A DNA stretch of 64,000 nt, taken from NCBI RefSeq assembly GCF_002954765.1, contig NZ_MTPW01000001.1:1005501-1069500 (forward strand). Direction: 5' to 3'. The position numbers were made by a program, and so were the translations under genes. Source of the stretch: Nonlabens arenilitoris. GTDB taxonomy: Bacteria; Bacteroidota; Bacteroidia; Flavobacteriales; Flavobacteriaceae. This document shows positions 1 through 8,817 of the stretch, one piece after another; the stretch's first letter is position 1; every line of letters begins with the position of its first letter. The notes beneath the pieces were generated by a model. It did no database searches and had not been told where the DNA came from. It saw only the letters and a list, made by a program, of their open reading frames with translations.

Positions 1-21
1 ATGGGTTGACTTTTATTTTAT

Positions 22-1254
22 CTAATCTTCAAATTCTGATTTAAGGATATTCACAACCGCAATGACTGTTTCTTCCTCTAAATCGGTACGCTTTACTAAA
101 TCAGCTACATCCTGTTCTAAAATACTTTTTGCTGTATCTAGCCCAATTTTACTGAATTCTTGAATGATCCAAGGTTCGATTTCGTCGCTAAACTCTGCTA
201 GCTCAACATCTTCCTCAGCACCATCTCTAATGACATCTATTTCATAGCCAGTTAACTTACCAGCTAATCTTATGTTATGACCTCTTCTACCAATCGCTTT
301 TGAAACCTCTTCAGGATTCAATCTTACTTCGGCCTTCTTAGTCTCTTCATTAATTTCCATAGAAATAATTTTAGCAGGACTTAAAGCTCTAGCAATATAC
401 AACTGAGTATTTGAAGTATAATTGATTACATCAATATTTTCATTTCCTAATTCTCTGACAATACCGTGTATACGCGACCCTTTAACACCTACACAGGCCC
501 CAACAGGATCAATACGGTCGTCATAACTATCTACAGCAACCTTAGCCTTTTCACCTGGCTCACGAACAACCGCTTTAACAGTAATTAAGCCATCAAAAAC
601 CTCTGGGATTTCTTGTTCAAAAAGCTTTTCTAAGAACTTAGGAGAAGTACGAGAAAGTATAATATTAGGCTTATTACCTCTTAATTCCACACTTTCAATT
701 ATACCTCTTACATTCTCACCTTTTCTAAAGAAATCAGATCCAATCTGACGATCTTTAGGCATGATAATTTCATTTCCTTCATCATCTAGCAATATAATCG
801 CTCTATGACGTATGTGATGAACTTCTGCACTATACAACTCTCCTTCAAGCTCTTTAAATTGCTTGTAGATATTTGTATTGTCATGCTCATGAATCTTAGC
901 AATAAGATTTTGTCTTAACGCTAGAATTGCCCTTCTACCTAGCTGGATCAACTTCACCTCTTCAGCTACATCTTCACCAACTTCATAATCTGGCTCTATT
1001 TTGCGGGCAGCCGTTAATTCGATTTCTGAATTATCGTCTTCTACTTCACCATCAGCGACCACAACACGGTTACGCCAGATCTCTAAATCTCCTTTATCTG
1101 GATTAATAATAATATCAAAGTTATCATCATCGCCGTACTTTCTTTTGAGAGCACTTCTAAAAACATCTTCTAAGATCGCCATCAACGTGACGCGATCTAT
1201 CATTTTATCATCTTTAAACTCAGAAAAAGACTCGATCAATGCGAGATTTTCCAT
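22..1254 (-). CDS. nusA: Transcription termination/antitermination factor NusA
   Basis: NusA binds RNA polymerase and nascent RNA and modulates pausing, intrinsic termination and antitermination. The 410-aa product has the NusA order: an N-terminal RNAP-binding domain (LALIESFSEFKDDK), an S1 domain around residues 130-200 (GIIESVELRGNKPNIILSR), then two KH domains with GVKGSRIHGIVRELG and KAIGRRGHNIRLAGK. It has a short acidic tail and no long repeated C-terminal domain as in E. coli, which is usual for Bacteroidota. I chose the ATG at 1254; an upstream in-frame GTG at 1260 is possible. It lies 9 nt after rimP in the same transcript. The usual next gene, infB, would lie just outside the window. 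Confidence 0.97.
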   Translation of the reverse strand: MENLALIESFSEFKDDKMIDRVTLMAILEDVFRSALKRKYGDDDNFDIIINPDKGDLEIWRNRVVVADGEVEDDNSEIELTAARKIEPDYEVGEDVAEEVKLIQLGRRAILALRQNLIAKIHEHDNTNIYKQFKELEGELYSAEVHHIRHRAIILLDDEGNEIIMPKDRQIGSDFFRKGENVRGIIESVELRGNKPNIILSRTSPKFLEKLFEQEIPEVFDGLITVKAVVREPGEKAKVAVDSYDDRIDPVGACVGVKGSRIHGIVRELGNENIDVINYTSNTQLYIARALSPAKIISMEINEETKKAEVRLNPEEVSKAIGRRGHNIRLAGKLTGYEIDVIRDGAEEDVELAEFSDEIEPWIIQEFSKIGLDTAKSILEQDVADLVKRTDLEEETVIAVVNILKSEFED

Positions 1255-1263
1255 ATTCACTTA

Positions 1264-1731
1264 TTAATTAAATGTTATAACCACTTTAGCTTGTTTAATG
1301 TCGTCATACTTGATCGACCACTCTTTTTCAACAGTAACCTTTCCTTTACCTACAGGCTTAGGTTCTCTTGCTTTCCATTGAATCACCACACCTTCATCAT
1401 CTGCAGATACTAGCTCACCAATCTCTTTTCTCTTTTCTCTATCGATTACTTCTAGCTGCCTTCCCACATTCCTTTTAAATTGCCTAGGAAACGTAAGCGG
1501 TGCACTAGCACCAGCGCTAGCAACTTCTAGAGAAAAATCTATTTCATCTCTATCTAAATTATGCTCAACAGCACGAGATATAAAAATACAATCAGCAACT
1601 GTTACTCCTTCATCCCCATCAATAATAACTTTTATATCATTATCTCCGTCAATTGTCATCTCCATTAGGAACAAATCTGGTCGCTCCTCAAAGGCATCAT
1701 CTAGTAAATCTTGTACAGTGTCTTTCAGCAT
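1264..1731 (-). CDS. rimP: Ribosome maturation factor RimP
   Basis: RimP is a cytoplasmic 30S assembly factor. The 155-aa product shows the family pattern: an N-terminal alpha/beta domain with ADCIFISRAVEHNLDRDEIDFSLEVASAG (residues about 46-74), then TFPRQFKRNVGRQLEV leading into a small SH3-like C-terminal domain ending in IKQAKVVITFN. Length is normal for the family. It is the first gene of rimP-nusA and lies behind a clear promoter (1783-1812). Its leader holds a strong hairpin followed by a U-run, so expression may be attenuated. Confidence 0.95.
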   Translation of the reverse strand: MLKDTVQDLLDDAFEERPDLFLMEMTIDGDNDIKVIIDGDEGVTVADCIFISRAVEHNLDRDEIDFSLEVASAGASAPLTFPRQFKRNVGRQLEVIDREKRKEIGELVSADDEGVVIQWKAREPKPVGKGKVTVEKEWSIKYDDIKQAKVVITFN

Positions 1732-1738
1732 ATTTTAT

Positions 1739-1763
1739 AAAAAGAGGGGACATCTGTCCCCTC
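1739..1763 (-). promoter_or_regulatory. Terminator-like hairpin in the rimP-nusA leader (possible attenuator)
   Basis: Read on the minus strand, GAGGGGACA/TGTCCCCTC forms a very stable stem with a tiny loop, followed directly by five T residues. It lies between the predicted promoter and the rimP ATG, so it is in the leader and not at the end of an upstream gene. The structure is seen directly; attenuation by NusA or another factor is inference. Confidence 0.7.
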
Positions 1764-1782
1764 ATATTGTTTAAATACTTTG

Positions 1783-1812
1783 CAAATATACGACTTTTTT
1801 AGGCTTTTGCAA
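1783..1812 (-). promoter_or_regulatory. Promoter of rimP-nusA
   Basis: On the minus strand a TTG (1812-1810) is followed after 19 nt by TATATTTG (1790-1783). This matches the Bacteroidota sigma-A consensus TTG-N17..23-TAnnTTTG exactly. Transcription should start near 1777, giving a leader of about 45 nt that includes the hairpin. Confidence 0.75.
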
Positions 1813-1876
1813 GCGATATTTAACACTGTCAGCTTGAAACAGAATTACTTATCTTTATACTTCTAAATCCAACTCT

Positions 1877-2698
1877 ATGAAAAAAATAATCGTACCTACT
1901 GATTTTTCAGAACAAGCAGACAATGCATTGCGTGTTGCGGCAGACATAGCTCGTGAAAACAATGGTGAAATCTTCTTGTTACATCAACTCGATCTACCAC
2001 TGCATCTAGCAAATAATGCCAGCTCAAATTTACCAGAAGCCGTTTTTTTCATGAAGCTAGCTAAGGAAAAATTTGACAATTTATTAAAAGCAGATTATTT
2101 AGAAGGCGTCACTATTCATGGAGATGTAGAAACAGGAGCAGCTTTTAGCGGGATTATGGACACCGTAAAACGACATAATGCAGACTTAATAGTCATGGGA
2201 AGTCACGGCGCAAGCGGCATGAAAAATATTTTCATAGGATCAAATGCAGAAAAAGTGGTGCGCAACTCAGAAATTCCTGTACTCGTCATTAAGGACCGCA
2301 AAAAAAGATTAGATGTCAATGAATTTGTTTTTGCCACAGATTTAGATCCAGAATCAAGCAATGCCCTTAAGGAGGCTGCATCGTTTGCAAAAGGCACTGG
2401 ATGTAAGCTACACTTACTCTACGTAAACACTCCTTCTAACTTTTTAAATACTCAAAAAGCAGAACAGAAAGTGAAGGAGTACTTAAAAGATATCAATGTA
2501 GAACCTGCAGATTATACAATTTATAATGACTTTTCAATAGAAGAAGGTGTTTTTAACTTCACAAAAGACATTAAAGGAGACTTAATAGGAATGGCTACAC
2601 ATGGACGACGTGGAATATCTCATTTCTTTAACGGTAGTGTGAGTGAAGACATTGTCAACCACTCTTCCCTACCTGTTGTGACCTTCAGGATCAAATAA
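1877..2698 (+). CDS. Tandem-domain universal stress protein (UspA family)
   Basis: Cytoplasmic stress protein with two UspA folds in 273 aa. The first starts with KKIIVPTDFSEQADNAL and ends in the nucleotide-loop motif VMGSHGASG...GSNAEKVVRNSEIPVLVIK. The second, from about residue 145 (VNEFVFATDLDPESSNAL), ends in GMATHGRRGISHFFNGSVSEDIVNHSSLPVV. Both keep the G-2x-G-9x-G-S/N ATP-binding pattern. It stands alone, diverging from rimP, and is followed by a palindromic repeat and a bidirectional terminator. Its trigger and partners cannot be told from the sequence. Confidence 0.92.
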   Translation: MKKIIVPTDFSEQADNALRVAADIARENNGEIFLLHQLDLPLHLANNASSNLPEAVFFMKLAKEKFDNLLKADYLEGVTIHGDVETGAAFSGIMDTVKRHNADLIVMGSHGASGMKNIFIGSNAEKVVRNSEIPVLVIKDRKKRLDVNEFVFATDLDPESSNALKEAASFAKGTGCKLHLLYVNTPSNFLNTQKAEQKVKEYLKDINVEPADYTIYNDFSIEEGVFNFTKDIKGDLIGMATHGRRGISHFFNGSVSEDIVNHSSLPVVTFRIK

Positions 2699-2712
2699 TT
2701 ATTGATTGTATC

Positions 2713-2726
2713 GCTTTCGCGAAAGC
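2713..2726. repeat. Iterated palindrome copy 1 (intergenic)
   Basis: Perfect GCTTTCGCGAAAGC between the stress-protein stop and its terminator. First of 12 perfect copies in the window. Confidence 0.9.
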
Positions 2727-2734
2727 CAAATACA

Positions 2735-2766
2735 AAAAAGCACCTCAAAATATCGAGGTGCTTTTT
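2735..2766. terminator. Bidirectional intrinsic terminator after the stress-protein gene
   Basis: AAAAAGCACCTC pairs with GAGGTGCTTTTT around an 8-nt loop, giving a stem with A/T tails on both sides. It can end the stress-protein transcript (+). Confidence 0.85.
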
Positions 2767-2796
2767 CATATCTACAGGTTGTTTGTAAAACAAAAA

Positions 2797-2826
2797 AAAT
2801 CCTGACTCAATTAAGAATCAGGATTT
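2797..2826 (-). terminator. Terminator of the tRNA-Gln transcript
   Basis: On the minus strand AAATCCTGA...TCAGGATTT is followed by more T residues, directly downstream of the tRNA. Confidence 0.8.
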
Positions 2827-2831
2827 ACGAG

Positions 2832-2902
2832 TTGTCCCACAAGGACTCGAACCTTGAATGACGGTACCAAAAACCGGAGTGTTACCATTACACCATGGGA
2901 CA
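2832..2902 (-). tRNA. tRNA-Gln (anticodon TTG)
   Basis: The 71-nt minus-strand sequence folds as a tRNA. The acceptor stem is TGTCCCA/TGGGACA with discriminator A; the D arm is GTG-TAATGGTAA-CAC; the anticodon loop TTTTGGT sits on a CGGT/ACCG stem; the T arm is CAAGG-TTCGAGT-CCTTG. The anticodon is TTG (glutamine). CCA is not encoded, as is common in Bacteroidota. The rest of 2699-3101 holds only the repeat, terminators and this tRNA. Confidence 0.94.
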
Positions 2903-3101
2903 AATTCGGATGCAAATTTAAAACAAATTAGTTTTTGAGCAAACAGAAATCGATTTTTTTCTCAATTAATATCATTTTTTTCAAATTGAGGCGTTGAATG
3001 ATTATTTCACATCTGTCTAACTTAATTAAAACTGAGTAAGTTGAGTTACATCATGCAGTTTAGATATATTAATATTATTTTCGCCATAGCTAAAAAACAC
3101 T

Positions 3102-6100
3102 ATGAAATTGAACTATAATCAACTTAATAAGATAGCAGGCTGGGTCGTGTTTGCGATAGCCTTAATCACCTACTGGCTCACCGTTGAACCTACAGTAAGT
3201 TTCTGGGATGCAGGTGAGTATATAGCCACATCATCTGGACTACAAGTAGGACATCCACCAGGAGCACCTCTTTATCAAATGCTAGGTGCGTTTTTCTCTA
3301 TGTTTGCTTTAGACAAAAGCCAGATTGCTTATATGGTGAATATGATGTCTGTTTTCTCTAGTGCGTTCACAATTTTATTTATGTTTTGGTCCTTAACACT
3401 GCTGTTAAAAAGACATATTATAAAAGAGACGAGTAATGATGTAATGATTCTAGGGGCAGCCGCTATAGGTAGTCTTGCTTACACTTTTTCTGACAGCTTC
3501 TGGTTTAACGCAGTTGAAGCAGAGGTTTATGCTCCTGCAGCATTATTGATGAGCGCCCTATTTTACATGGGGTTACTATGGGAACGTGATATGTTTTTAC
3601 CTCGAGGAAACAAATGGCTCGTACTTATATCATTTACTGTAGGCTTATCTTTTGGGGTTCACTTTATGGGAATACTGACTATACCTGCAATTGGTATGTT
3701 ATGGTATTTTAAGCACTACAAAAAGATAACTCCGTTAAATTTCATTATTGCAAACATCTCTGTGGTGGCTGTACTCTTATTTGTATTTAAATTATTACTA
3801 CCATATACTTTGTCCATTTTTGGATATATGGAAGTGTTTTTTGTTAATGACATAGGATTACCTTTCAATTCTGGATCTATTATTATGCTAATCTTAGTGA
3901 TAGCAATGTTTGTTTTCTTGATTCGCTTTTCGCGTAAGCGTAATAAACCATTATTAAATACCATTACACTATGTGTCATGTTTGTACTAATAGGGTTTTC
4001 TTCATGGACTATGTTACCTATAAGGGCTAATGCCGGCACTCCTATTAATGAAAACAATCCTAACGATGCTCGTGCGTTACTTGCGTATTATAATCGCGAA
4101 CAATATCCTGCACCAGCTTTATTTTATGGAGAATCGTTTACTGACATCTATGCTGGATTAGATCCAGAGACACCATATTTAGATGAAAAACCGAAGTACG
4201 AAAAAGATTATAAATTAGGGAAATATGTGATTGTAAATAATTATAAAAATTCTTTACAAAACACCCATGATGATCACAAGGGCTTATTCCCTAGAATGAC
4301 TGATCCATCTAGAGCTACTAATTATATAGATTTTATGGGTGGCCTAAATTATTATGTTAAGCCAGAGTATGCGTCTAGCATGGAGCTGCAAACTGTCCTT
4401 GCAGATTATAAGCGTAATTATGAAAATGGTCGTATAGGCGCGCAAGAATATGTTGACTTTCTAGTGGAGTTAAGAGAGGCTGTGGTTATAGAAAAACCAG
4501 ATGGACTAGATAACGCATCTTACTTTTTAAATTACCAGGTACAGTACATGTATATGAGATATTTTATGTGGAATTTTACTGGGCGACAAAACGATATTCA
4601 AGGAGAAGGTGACCCTTTTAATGGTAACTGGATCAGCGGTATTCCTTTTATTGATGAATGGCACCTAGGAACTCAAGATAATCTATCTGATGACATGCTT
4701 AATAATAAGGGACGCAATACTTACTTCTTTTTACCGCTTATATTAGGGCTTATAGGTATGATTTTTCATGCTAAAAAAGATTTGAAATCGTTTTATGTGA
4801 CTCTTGTCCTTTTCTTATTCACAGGACTAGCAATAATCGTATACCTTAATCAAAGTATGTATCAGGTTCGTGAACGTGATTATGCTTATGTGGGCTCATT
4901 CTTAGTATTTGCTATGTGGATAGGCATGGGAGTTTATGCGATCTATGAAGGTATTAAAAATACTATAACGGCAAAAACAGCCAAAATTCTTTCTCTATCT
5001 ATTTGTTTTATAGCAGTACCGCTTCTAATGGCTTTTCAAAACTGGGATGATCATGATCGATCTGGAAAATACTCAGCTTTAACTAGTGCTAAAAAATATC
5101 TCGACAGCTGCTTACCTAACGCACTTATTTTTACCATAGGTGATAACGACACTTTCCCTTTATGGTACTTACAAGAAGTAGAAGGTTATCGTACAGATGT
5201 ACGAGTGGTTTGTACTTCATTGCTTGCTACAGACTGGTATATGGATGACATGAAGAAGAAAGCCTGGGATAGTGATCCAGTGCCTTCAACACTAACACAT
5301 GATAAATATACTTATGGAACTAGAGATGCTCTATGGTTTGCTGACAAAGAACGTGTATTACAACGTACAGGTGGTAAAAGCTCTTTACCGGACACTCTAG
5401 ATCTTAAGGACTGGATGGAATGGGTAGCTAGTGATAAAAAAATTACTCAAGAACAAATGCGCAACGATCACTGGGAACATACTTTCCCTACAAAGTTTAT
5501 ACGTATACCAGTGAATAAAGAAGCGGTCCTTAAAAATGGGGTTGTACCTCAACGTGATGCTGATCAAATAGTTGATGAAATCGTAATCGAGATTAACAGT
5601 AGTCTGGTATATAAAAACCGAATGTTTATGCTAGATATTATCAATGCAAATAACTGGGAACGCCCTATTTATTTTTCTGGAGGTGCTTTTGGTGATGATG
5701 ATTATATTTGGATGAAAGACTATCTGCAGCTAGACGGTTGTGCTTTTAGGTTACTACCTATAAAGACAGAACCTGAAAATAGACGTGACCCATTTGACAT
5801 GGGACGTGTAGATCCTGATCATGGTTATGAAATTCTTAAAAAATGGGACTGGGGAAATAGTGGTGATCCAGATATGTATTATGATGTAGAAACTAGACGT
5901 AATAGTGTAGGATATCGTAGTAATGTAACTAGAGTAGCAGAAGCTCTTACCAAAGCTGGCGATTTCAAAAGAGCTGAGGAAATTTTAGATTTAGGAATGG
6001 AAAAAATGCCATTAGATTTGTATGGGCATTACTCCATGATTGAGCCCTTTGTTAATGGCTACTATGAGGTAGGAAAAGTAGATAAAGCAAGAGATCTTTT

Positions 6101-6446
6101 GGACCGAGTAATTTTAAAATATCAAGATGAGATTGATTTCTATAAGGCGCTCAATATTAATGAACGTAGAGCAAACTACTCTGACATCATAGCAGCTGTT
6201 GAACGTTATAGAAGTCTTGTAGAGTCTGCCATCTTTTATGAAGATGATTTGATGGTTCAAAAACACAAAGATGTCTTTAACCAATATGTATTAGAATTTA
6301 CGCAATTCTACAGTCCAGAAGAAACCATAGGAGGTAACAGTAGAGAAGAAATACCTATGGGCGAATTAGATAATATCTTTCAAGAAGCAACTGATAATAC
6401 GGTTACTGAAGACATTATAGAATCTAACCCACAAGACACACCATAA
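3102..6446 (+). CDS. DUF2723 (TMEM260-like) polytopic membrane protein
   Basis: The 1114-aa protein begins with a DUF2723 domain: after a first membrane helix it has the signature EPTVSFWDAGEYIATSSGLQVGHPPG (residues about 29-54, split here as WDAGEYIATS and QVGHPPGAPLYQ). About ten hydrophobic helices follow up to about residue 660, then a soluble C-terminal part containing LIFTIGDNDTFPLWYLQE and TPR-like helices (RAEEILDLGMEKMPLDL). DUF2723 is related to vertebrate TMEM260, an O-mannosyltransferase, so a role in protein O-glycosylation or surface polysaccharide work is a reasonable inference. Its stop codon abuts the start of the deacetylase gene, so the two are co-transcribed. A diverged copy of the genomic palindrome lies inside the gene at 3924-3940. 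Confidence 0.88.
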   Translation: MKLNYNQLNKIAGWVVFAIALITYWLTVEPTVSFWDAGEYIATSSGLQVGHPPGAPLYQMLGAFFSMFALDKSQIAYMVNMMSVFSSAFTILFMFWSLTLLLKRHIIKETSNDVMILGAAAIGSLAYTFSDSFWFNAVEAEVYAPAALLMSALFYMGLLWERDMFLPRGNKWLVLISFTVGLSFGVHFMGILTIPAIGMLWYFKHYKKITPLNFIIANISVVAVLLFVFKLLLPYTLSIFGYMEVFFVNDIGLPFNSGSIIMLILVIAMFVFLIRFSRKRNKPLLNTITLCVMFVLIGFSSWTMLPIRANAGTPINENNPNDARALLAYYNREQYPAPALFYGESFTDIYAGLDPETPYLDEKPKYEKDYKLGKYVIVNNYKNSLQNTHDDHKGLFPRMTDPSRATNYIDFMGGLNYYVKPEYASSMELQTVLADYKRNYENGRIGAQEYVDFLVELREAVVIEKPDGLDNASYFLNYQVQYMYMRYFMWNFTGRQNDIQGEGDPFNGNWISGIPFIDEWHLGTQDNLSDDMLNNKGRNTYFFLPLILGLIGMIFHAKKDLKSFYVTLVLFLFTGLAIIVYLNQSMYQVRERDYAYVGSFLVFAMWIGMGVYAIYEGIKNTITAKTAKILSLSICFIAVPLLMAFQNWDDHDRSGKYSALTSAKKYLDSCLPNALIFTIGDNDTFPLWYLQEVEGYRTDVRVVCTSLLATDWYMDDMKKKAWDSDPVPSTLTHDKYTYGTRDALWFADKERVLQRTGGKSSLPDTLDLKDWMEWVASDKKITQEQMRNDHWEHTFPTKFIRIPVNKEAVLKNGVVPQRDADQIVDEIVIEINSSLVYKNRMFMLDIINANNWERPIYFSGGAFGDDDYIWMKDYLQLDGCAFRLLPIKTEPENRRDPFDMGRVDPDHGYEILKKWDWGNSGDPDMYYDVETRRNSVGYRSNVTRVAEALTKAGDFKRAEEILDLGMEKMPLDLYGHYSMIEPFVNGYYEVGKVDKARDLLDRVILKYQDEIDFYKALNINERRANYSDIIAAVERYRSLVESAIFYEDDLMVQKHKDVFNQYVLEFTQFYSPEETIGGNSREEIPMGELDNIFQEATDNTVTEDIIESNPQDTP
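3924..3940. repeat. Diverged iterated palindrome inside the DUF2723 gene
   Basis: CGCTTTTCGCGTAAGCG, an imperfect relative of GCTTTCGCGAAAGC, read as RFSRKR in a loop after a membrane helix. Confidence 0.5.
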
Positions 6447-7082
6447 ATGCATTGGTATCCTGATCGAATAAGTGACTGGTTTTCTGGTCTGTTTTCAGGA
6501 TACCTCTGGCATGGTTCTCGTAATCATAAAGTGGTTTATATCACTTTTGATGATGGACCACACCCTATAGTAACTCCTTTTGTTTTAAAGGAACTAGACC
6601 AGTATAACTTTAAGGCAACTTTCTTTTGTATAGGTGATTGTGTGAAACGGCACAATGATATTTTTGATCTTTTATCATTAAAAGGTCATTCAGTAGGCAA
6701 TCATACCTTTCATCATCTAAATAGCTGGAAGCACCCAACTAATTCTTATCTGGATGATATTGATCTAGCAAGCTCTCTTATTGACTCTAGATTGTTCCGT
6801 CCACCATATGGTAGAATCACCTCTACAGTTTCAAAAAACTTGAGAAAGAAAGGATACAAAATAGTATTATGGGATGTGTTATCGGGTGATTTTGACTCTA
6901 GGCGCACAGCAGTATCATGTTTAAACAACCTTAAAAGAAACACGAGAAATGGAAGCATTATTGTATTTCACGATAGTGAAAAAGCTTTTGAAAAATTAAA
7001 AATAATATTACCGGCCTATTTTGAGTTTTTACATACTCAAGGTTACAAAACCTCTGTGATTACACATACTGCTTCAATATAG
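6447..7082 (+). CDS. Polysaccharide deacetylase (NodB-type, carbohydrate esterase 4)
   Basis: The 211-aa protein carries all five NodB motifs: TFDDGPH (metal Asp pair, near residue 35), HSVGNHTFHH (two metal His), RPPYGR, LWDVLSGDFD and IIVFHDSEKA. The family removes N- or O-acetyl groups from peptidoglycan, chitin-like or other surface glycans with a divalent metal. No clear signal peptide is visible, so either it works in the cytoplasm or the N-terminus acts as an anchor. It starts on the base after the DUF2723 stop, arguing for shared transcription and a linked surface-glycan role. The 3' end overlaps the convergent thioredoxin gene by 23 nt. Confidence 0.93.
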   Translation: MHWYPDRISDWFSGLFSGYLWHGSRNHKVVYITFDDGPHPIVTPFVLKELDQYNFKATFFCIGDCVKRHNDIFDLLSLKGHSVGNHTFHHLNSWKHPTNSYLDDIDLASSLIDSRLFRPPYGRITSTVSKNLRKKGYKIVLWDVLSGDFDSRRTAVSCLNNLKRNTRNGSIIVFHDSEKAFEKLKIILPAYFEFLHTQGYKTSVITHTASI

Positions 7083-7356
7083 TAATTAAAGAATTAGGGT
7101 CTAGCACACCACTTTGCCTCCATTTCATTTCGCCATTTCTATAAATTATAAGTGTAGGCAATCCTTTAATACGCAAGGCCTCGCTTAATTCTTGATTCTT
7201 ATCTACATTTATTTTAATAACCTTTGCGTTATCACCCAATGCGGCCGCAACATCTCTTAAAATTTCATGCATGCCCACAGAATCCTCATTCCATTCTGTA
7301 AAGAAGTTGAGTAAAACTGGCACATCGGCACTTATAAGTTCCCCAAATTTTGACAT
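7060..7356 (-). CDS. Thioredoxin-family protein
   Basis: A single thioredoxin fold of 98 aa. The usual WCGPC active site is replaced by FFTEWNEDSVGM (residues about 18-29), so both redox cysteines are missing. The rest of the fold is kept: KVIKINVDKNQELSEALRIKGLPTLIIYRNGE with the cis-Pro TLI segment. It is therefore unlikely to be a disulfide reductase and may act as a chaperone or binding module. I chose the ATG at 7356 over the TTG at 7362. A TACATTTG promoter element lies at 7383-7376. The end overlaps the deacetylase gene, tail to tail. Confidence 0.85.
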   Translation of the reverse strand: MSKFGELISADVPVLLNFFTEWNEDSVGMHEILRDVAAALGDNAKVIKINVDKNQELSEALRIKGLPTLIIYRNGEMKWRQSGVLDPNSLITILKQYV

Positions 7357-7437
7357 AATCAACTAATTAGCTTATCAAATGTACGTAAAAAGCATTATAG
7401 AATCGCTAATGTATTCTTAACAAGCACTCAACGAGTA

Positions 7438-8685
7438 TTAGTTTATCCTATTCTTGGCCTTTTTTAAAGTAATTACTGTAATCTCTGGCCATATTCCAGC
7501 TCTTCCAGAATACCCTAAAAAGCCAAAACCACGATTAACATTTATAAAACGACCGAATTCTTTATAAATACCTGCCCATTTTTTATAAACAAACCATGCC
7601 GGACTTAATTTTATAAAACCTGGAATCTCTATACCGAACTGCATCCCATGAGTATGTCCACTTAAAGTTAAGTGATAGTTCAAGTCATTATGTTTTACAT
7701 CATCTTCCCAGTGTGATGGATCATGACTTAAAAGGATTTTAAAATCACTTTTTCTCAAACCTACTGAAGCCTTTTTTAAATCACCATATTTAGGAAAACG
7801 CCCATTCCCAATATTTTCAACACCGACGACATTCAGTAAATCATTACCTCGCTTTATTGCAATATTTTCATCTCGCAATAATCGCCAGCCCATCTGCTTT
7901 TGTATACTATATAACTTTTCCATGTTTGCTTTCTTTAAAGCAATCACCTCTTCTCTAGTTCCTTCCCAACCATAATAATCACCATAGTCATGATTACCTA
8001 ATACAGAATATACTCCATCCTTAGCACTCAATTTACCGAAGATACTTTCCCATCCATGCATCTCTGTACTAATATTATTAACTAAGTCACCTGTAAAAAA
8101 TATAGCATCACTACCTTGCTTATTTACTAGATCGATAGCATACTTAACCTCTTCTTTATCATCAAAACTACCTACATGTATATCACTAATTTGTGTCACC
8201 TTATAACCATCAAAGGCGTCTGGTAAATCATCAAAACTTAATTCATACTCTCGCACTTGATAATTATATTTCCCTTTCCACGCCCCATAAAGAATGGCGC
8301 CAAATGGTAGTGCCGCAAGACCCAATCCTACCTTTGAGATAAAAGCTCTTCTACTGGGTAAAAAACTTGTATTATCTTGCTTTTGTGTAAGCGCATTATA
8401 ACCACCTTTAATAACCCTATAAATATCCTCACCCAGCATCACTATCATCATTACAAATTGTGCTGCTAACAAACCTAGAAATATTGTAACTGCAATATCT
8501 CTTGCAGTACTTACCTGACCTCGATCTGGATGCCATACAAATTGCATGATTAGATTAATTAATATTAAGATAGTCGCAGCTAGATAAATCCATTTCCACC
8601 AGTGACCGCGAGAAAGTGTCCTTATTAACTGAAAAGAATAAACTTGAAAGACAACAAATAAAATTATGGGAATTATAAAACGCAT
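7438..8685 (-). CDS. Membrane-anchored metallophosphoesterase
   Basis: 415 aa with about four N-terminal membrane helices (to about residue 130), then a calcineurin-like phosphoesterase domain. The metal-site motifs are all present: QISDIHVGSFDD, FFTGDLVNN, VLGNHDYGDY, LLSHDPSHW and LTLSGHTHGMQFG. The layout resembles YkuE/YaeI-type enzymes. A segment with SRRAFISKVGLGLAALPFGA precedes the domain; it looks like a twin-arginine-type or membrane-crossing stretch (only one RR, in an internal position), so export through it is uncertain. The substrate is unknown. It is the only gene of its transcript. Confidence 0.9.
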   Translation of the reverse strand: MRFIIPIILFVVFQVYSFQLIRTLSRGHWWKWIYLAATILILINLIMQFVWHPDRGQVSTARDIAVTIFLGLLAAQFVMMIVMLGEDIYRVIKGGYNALTQKQDNTSFLPSRRAFISKVGLGLAALPFGAILYGAWKGKYNYQVREYELSFDDLPDAFDGYKVTQISDIHVGSFDDKEEVKYAIDLVNKQGSDAIFFTGDLVNNISTEMHGWESIFGKLSAKDGVYSVLGNHDYGDYYGWEGTREEVIALKKANMEKLYSIQKQMGWRLLRDENIAIKRGNDLLNVVGVENIGNGRFPKYGDLKKASVGLRKSDFKILLSHDPSHWEDDVKHNDLNYHLTLSGHTHGMQFGIEIPGFIKLSPAWFVYKKWAGIYKEFGRFINVNRGFGFLGYSGRAGIWPEITVITLKKAKNRIN

Positions 8686-8817
8686 ACCGCGAATCTATAC
8701 CATAATTGTAATTCAAACTGTTGGTAGATTGTTAAACTAATCTGCATATAAAGGCAAACGACTATCTTGCCAGTCACACTAATAGCTTTCTTTTAGAATC
8801 AATAACTCGAGAGTTAC

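Noticed and set aside
1001..1267. Plus-strand ORF of 88 aa across nusA.
   Set aside because: Opposite-strand shadow of nusA without start context or family resemblance.
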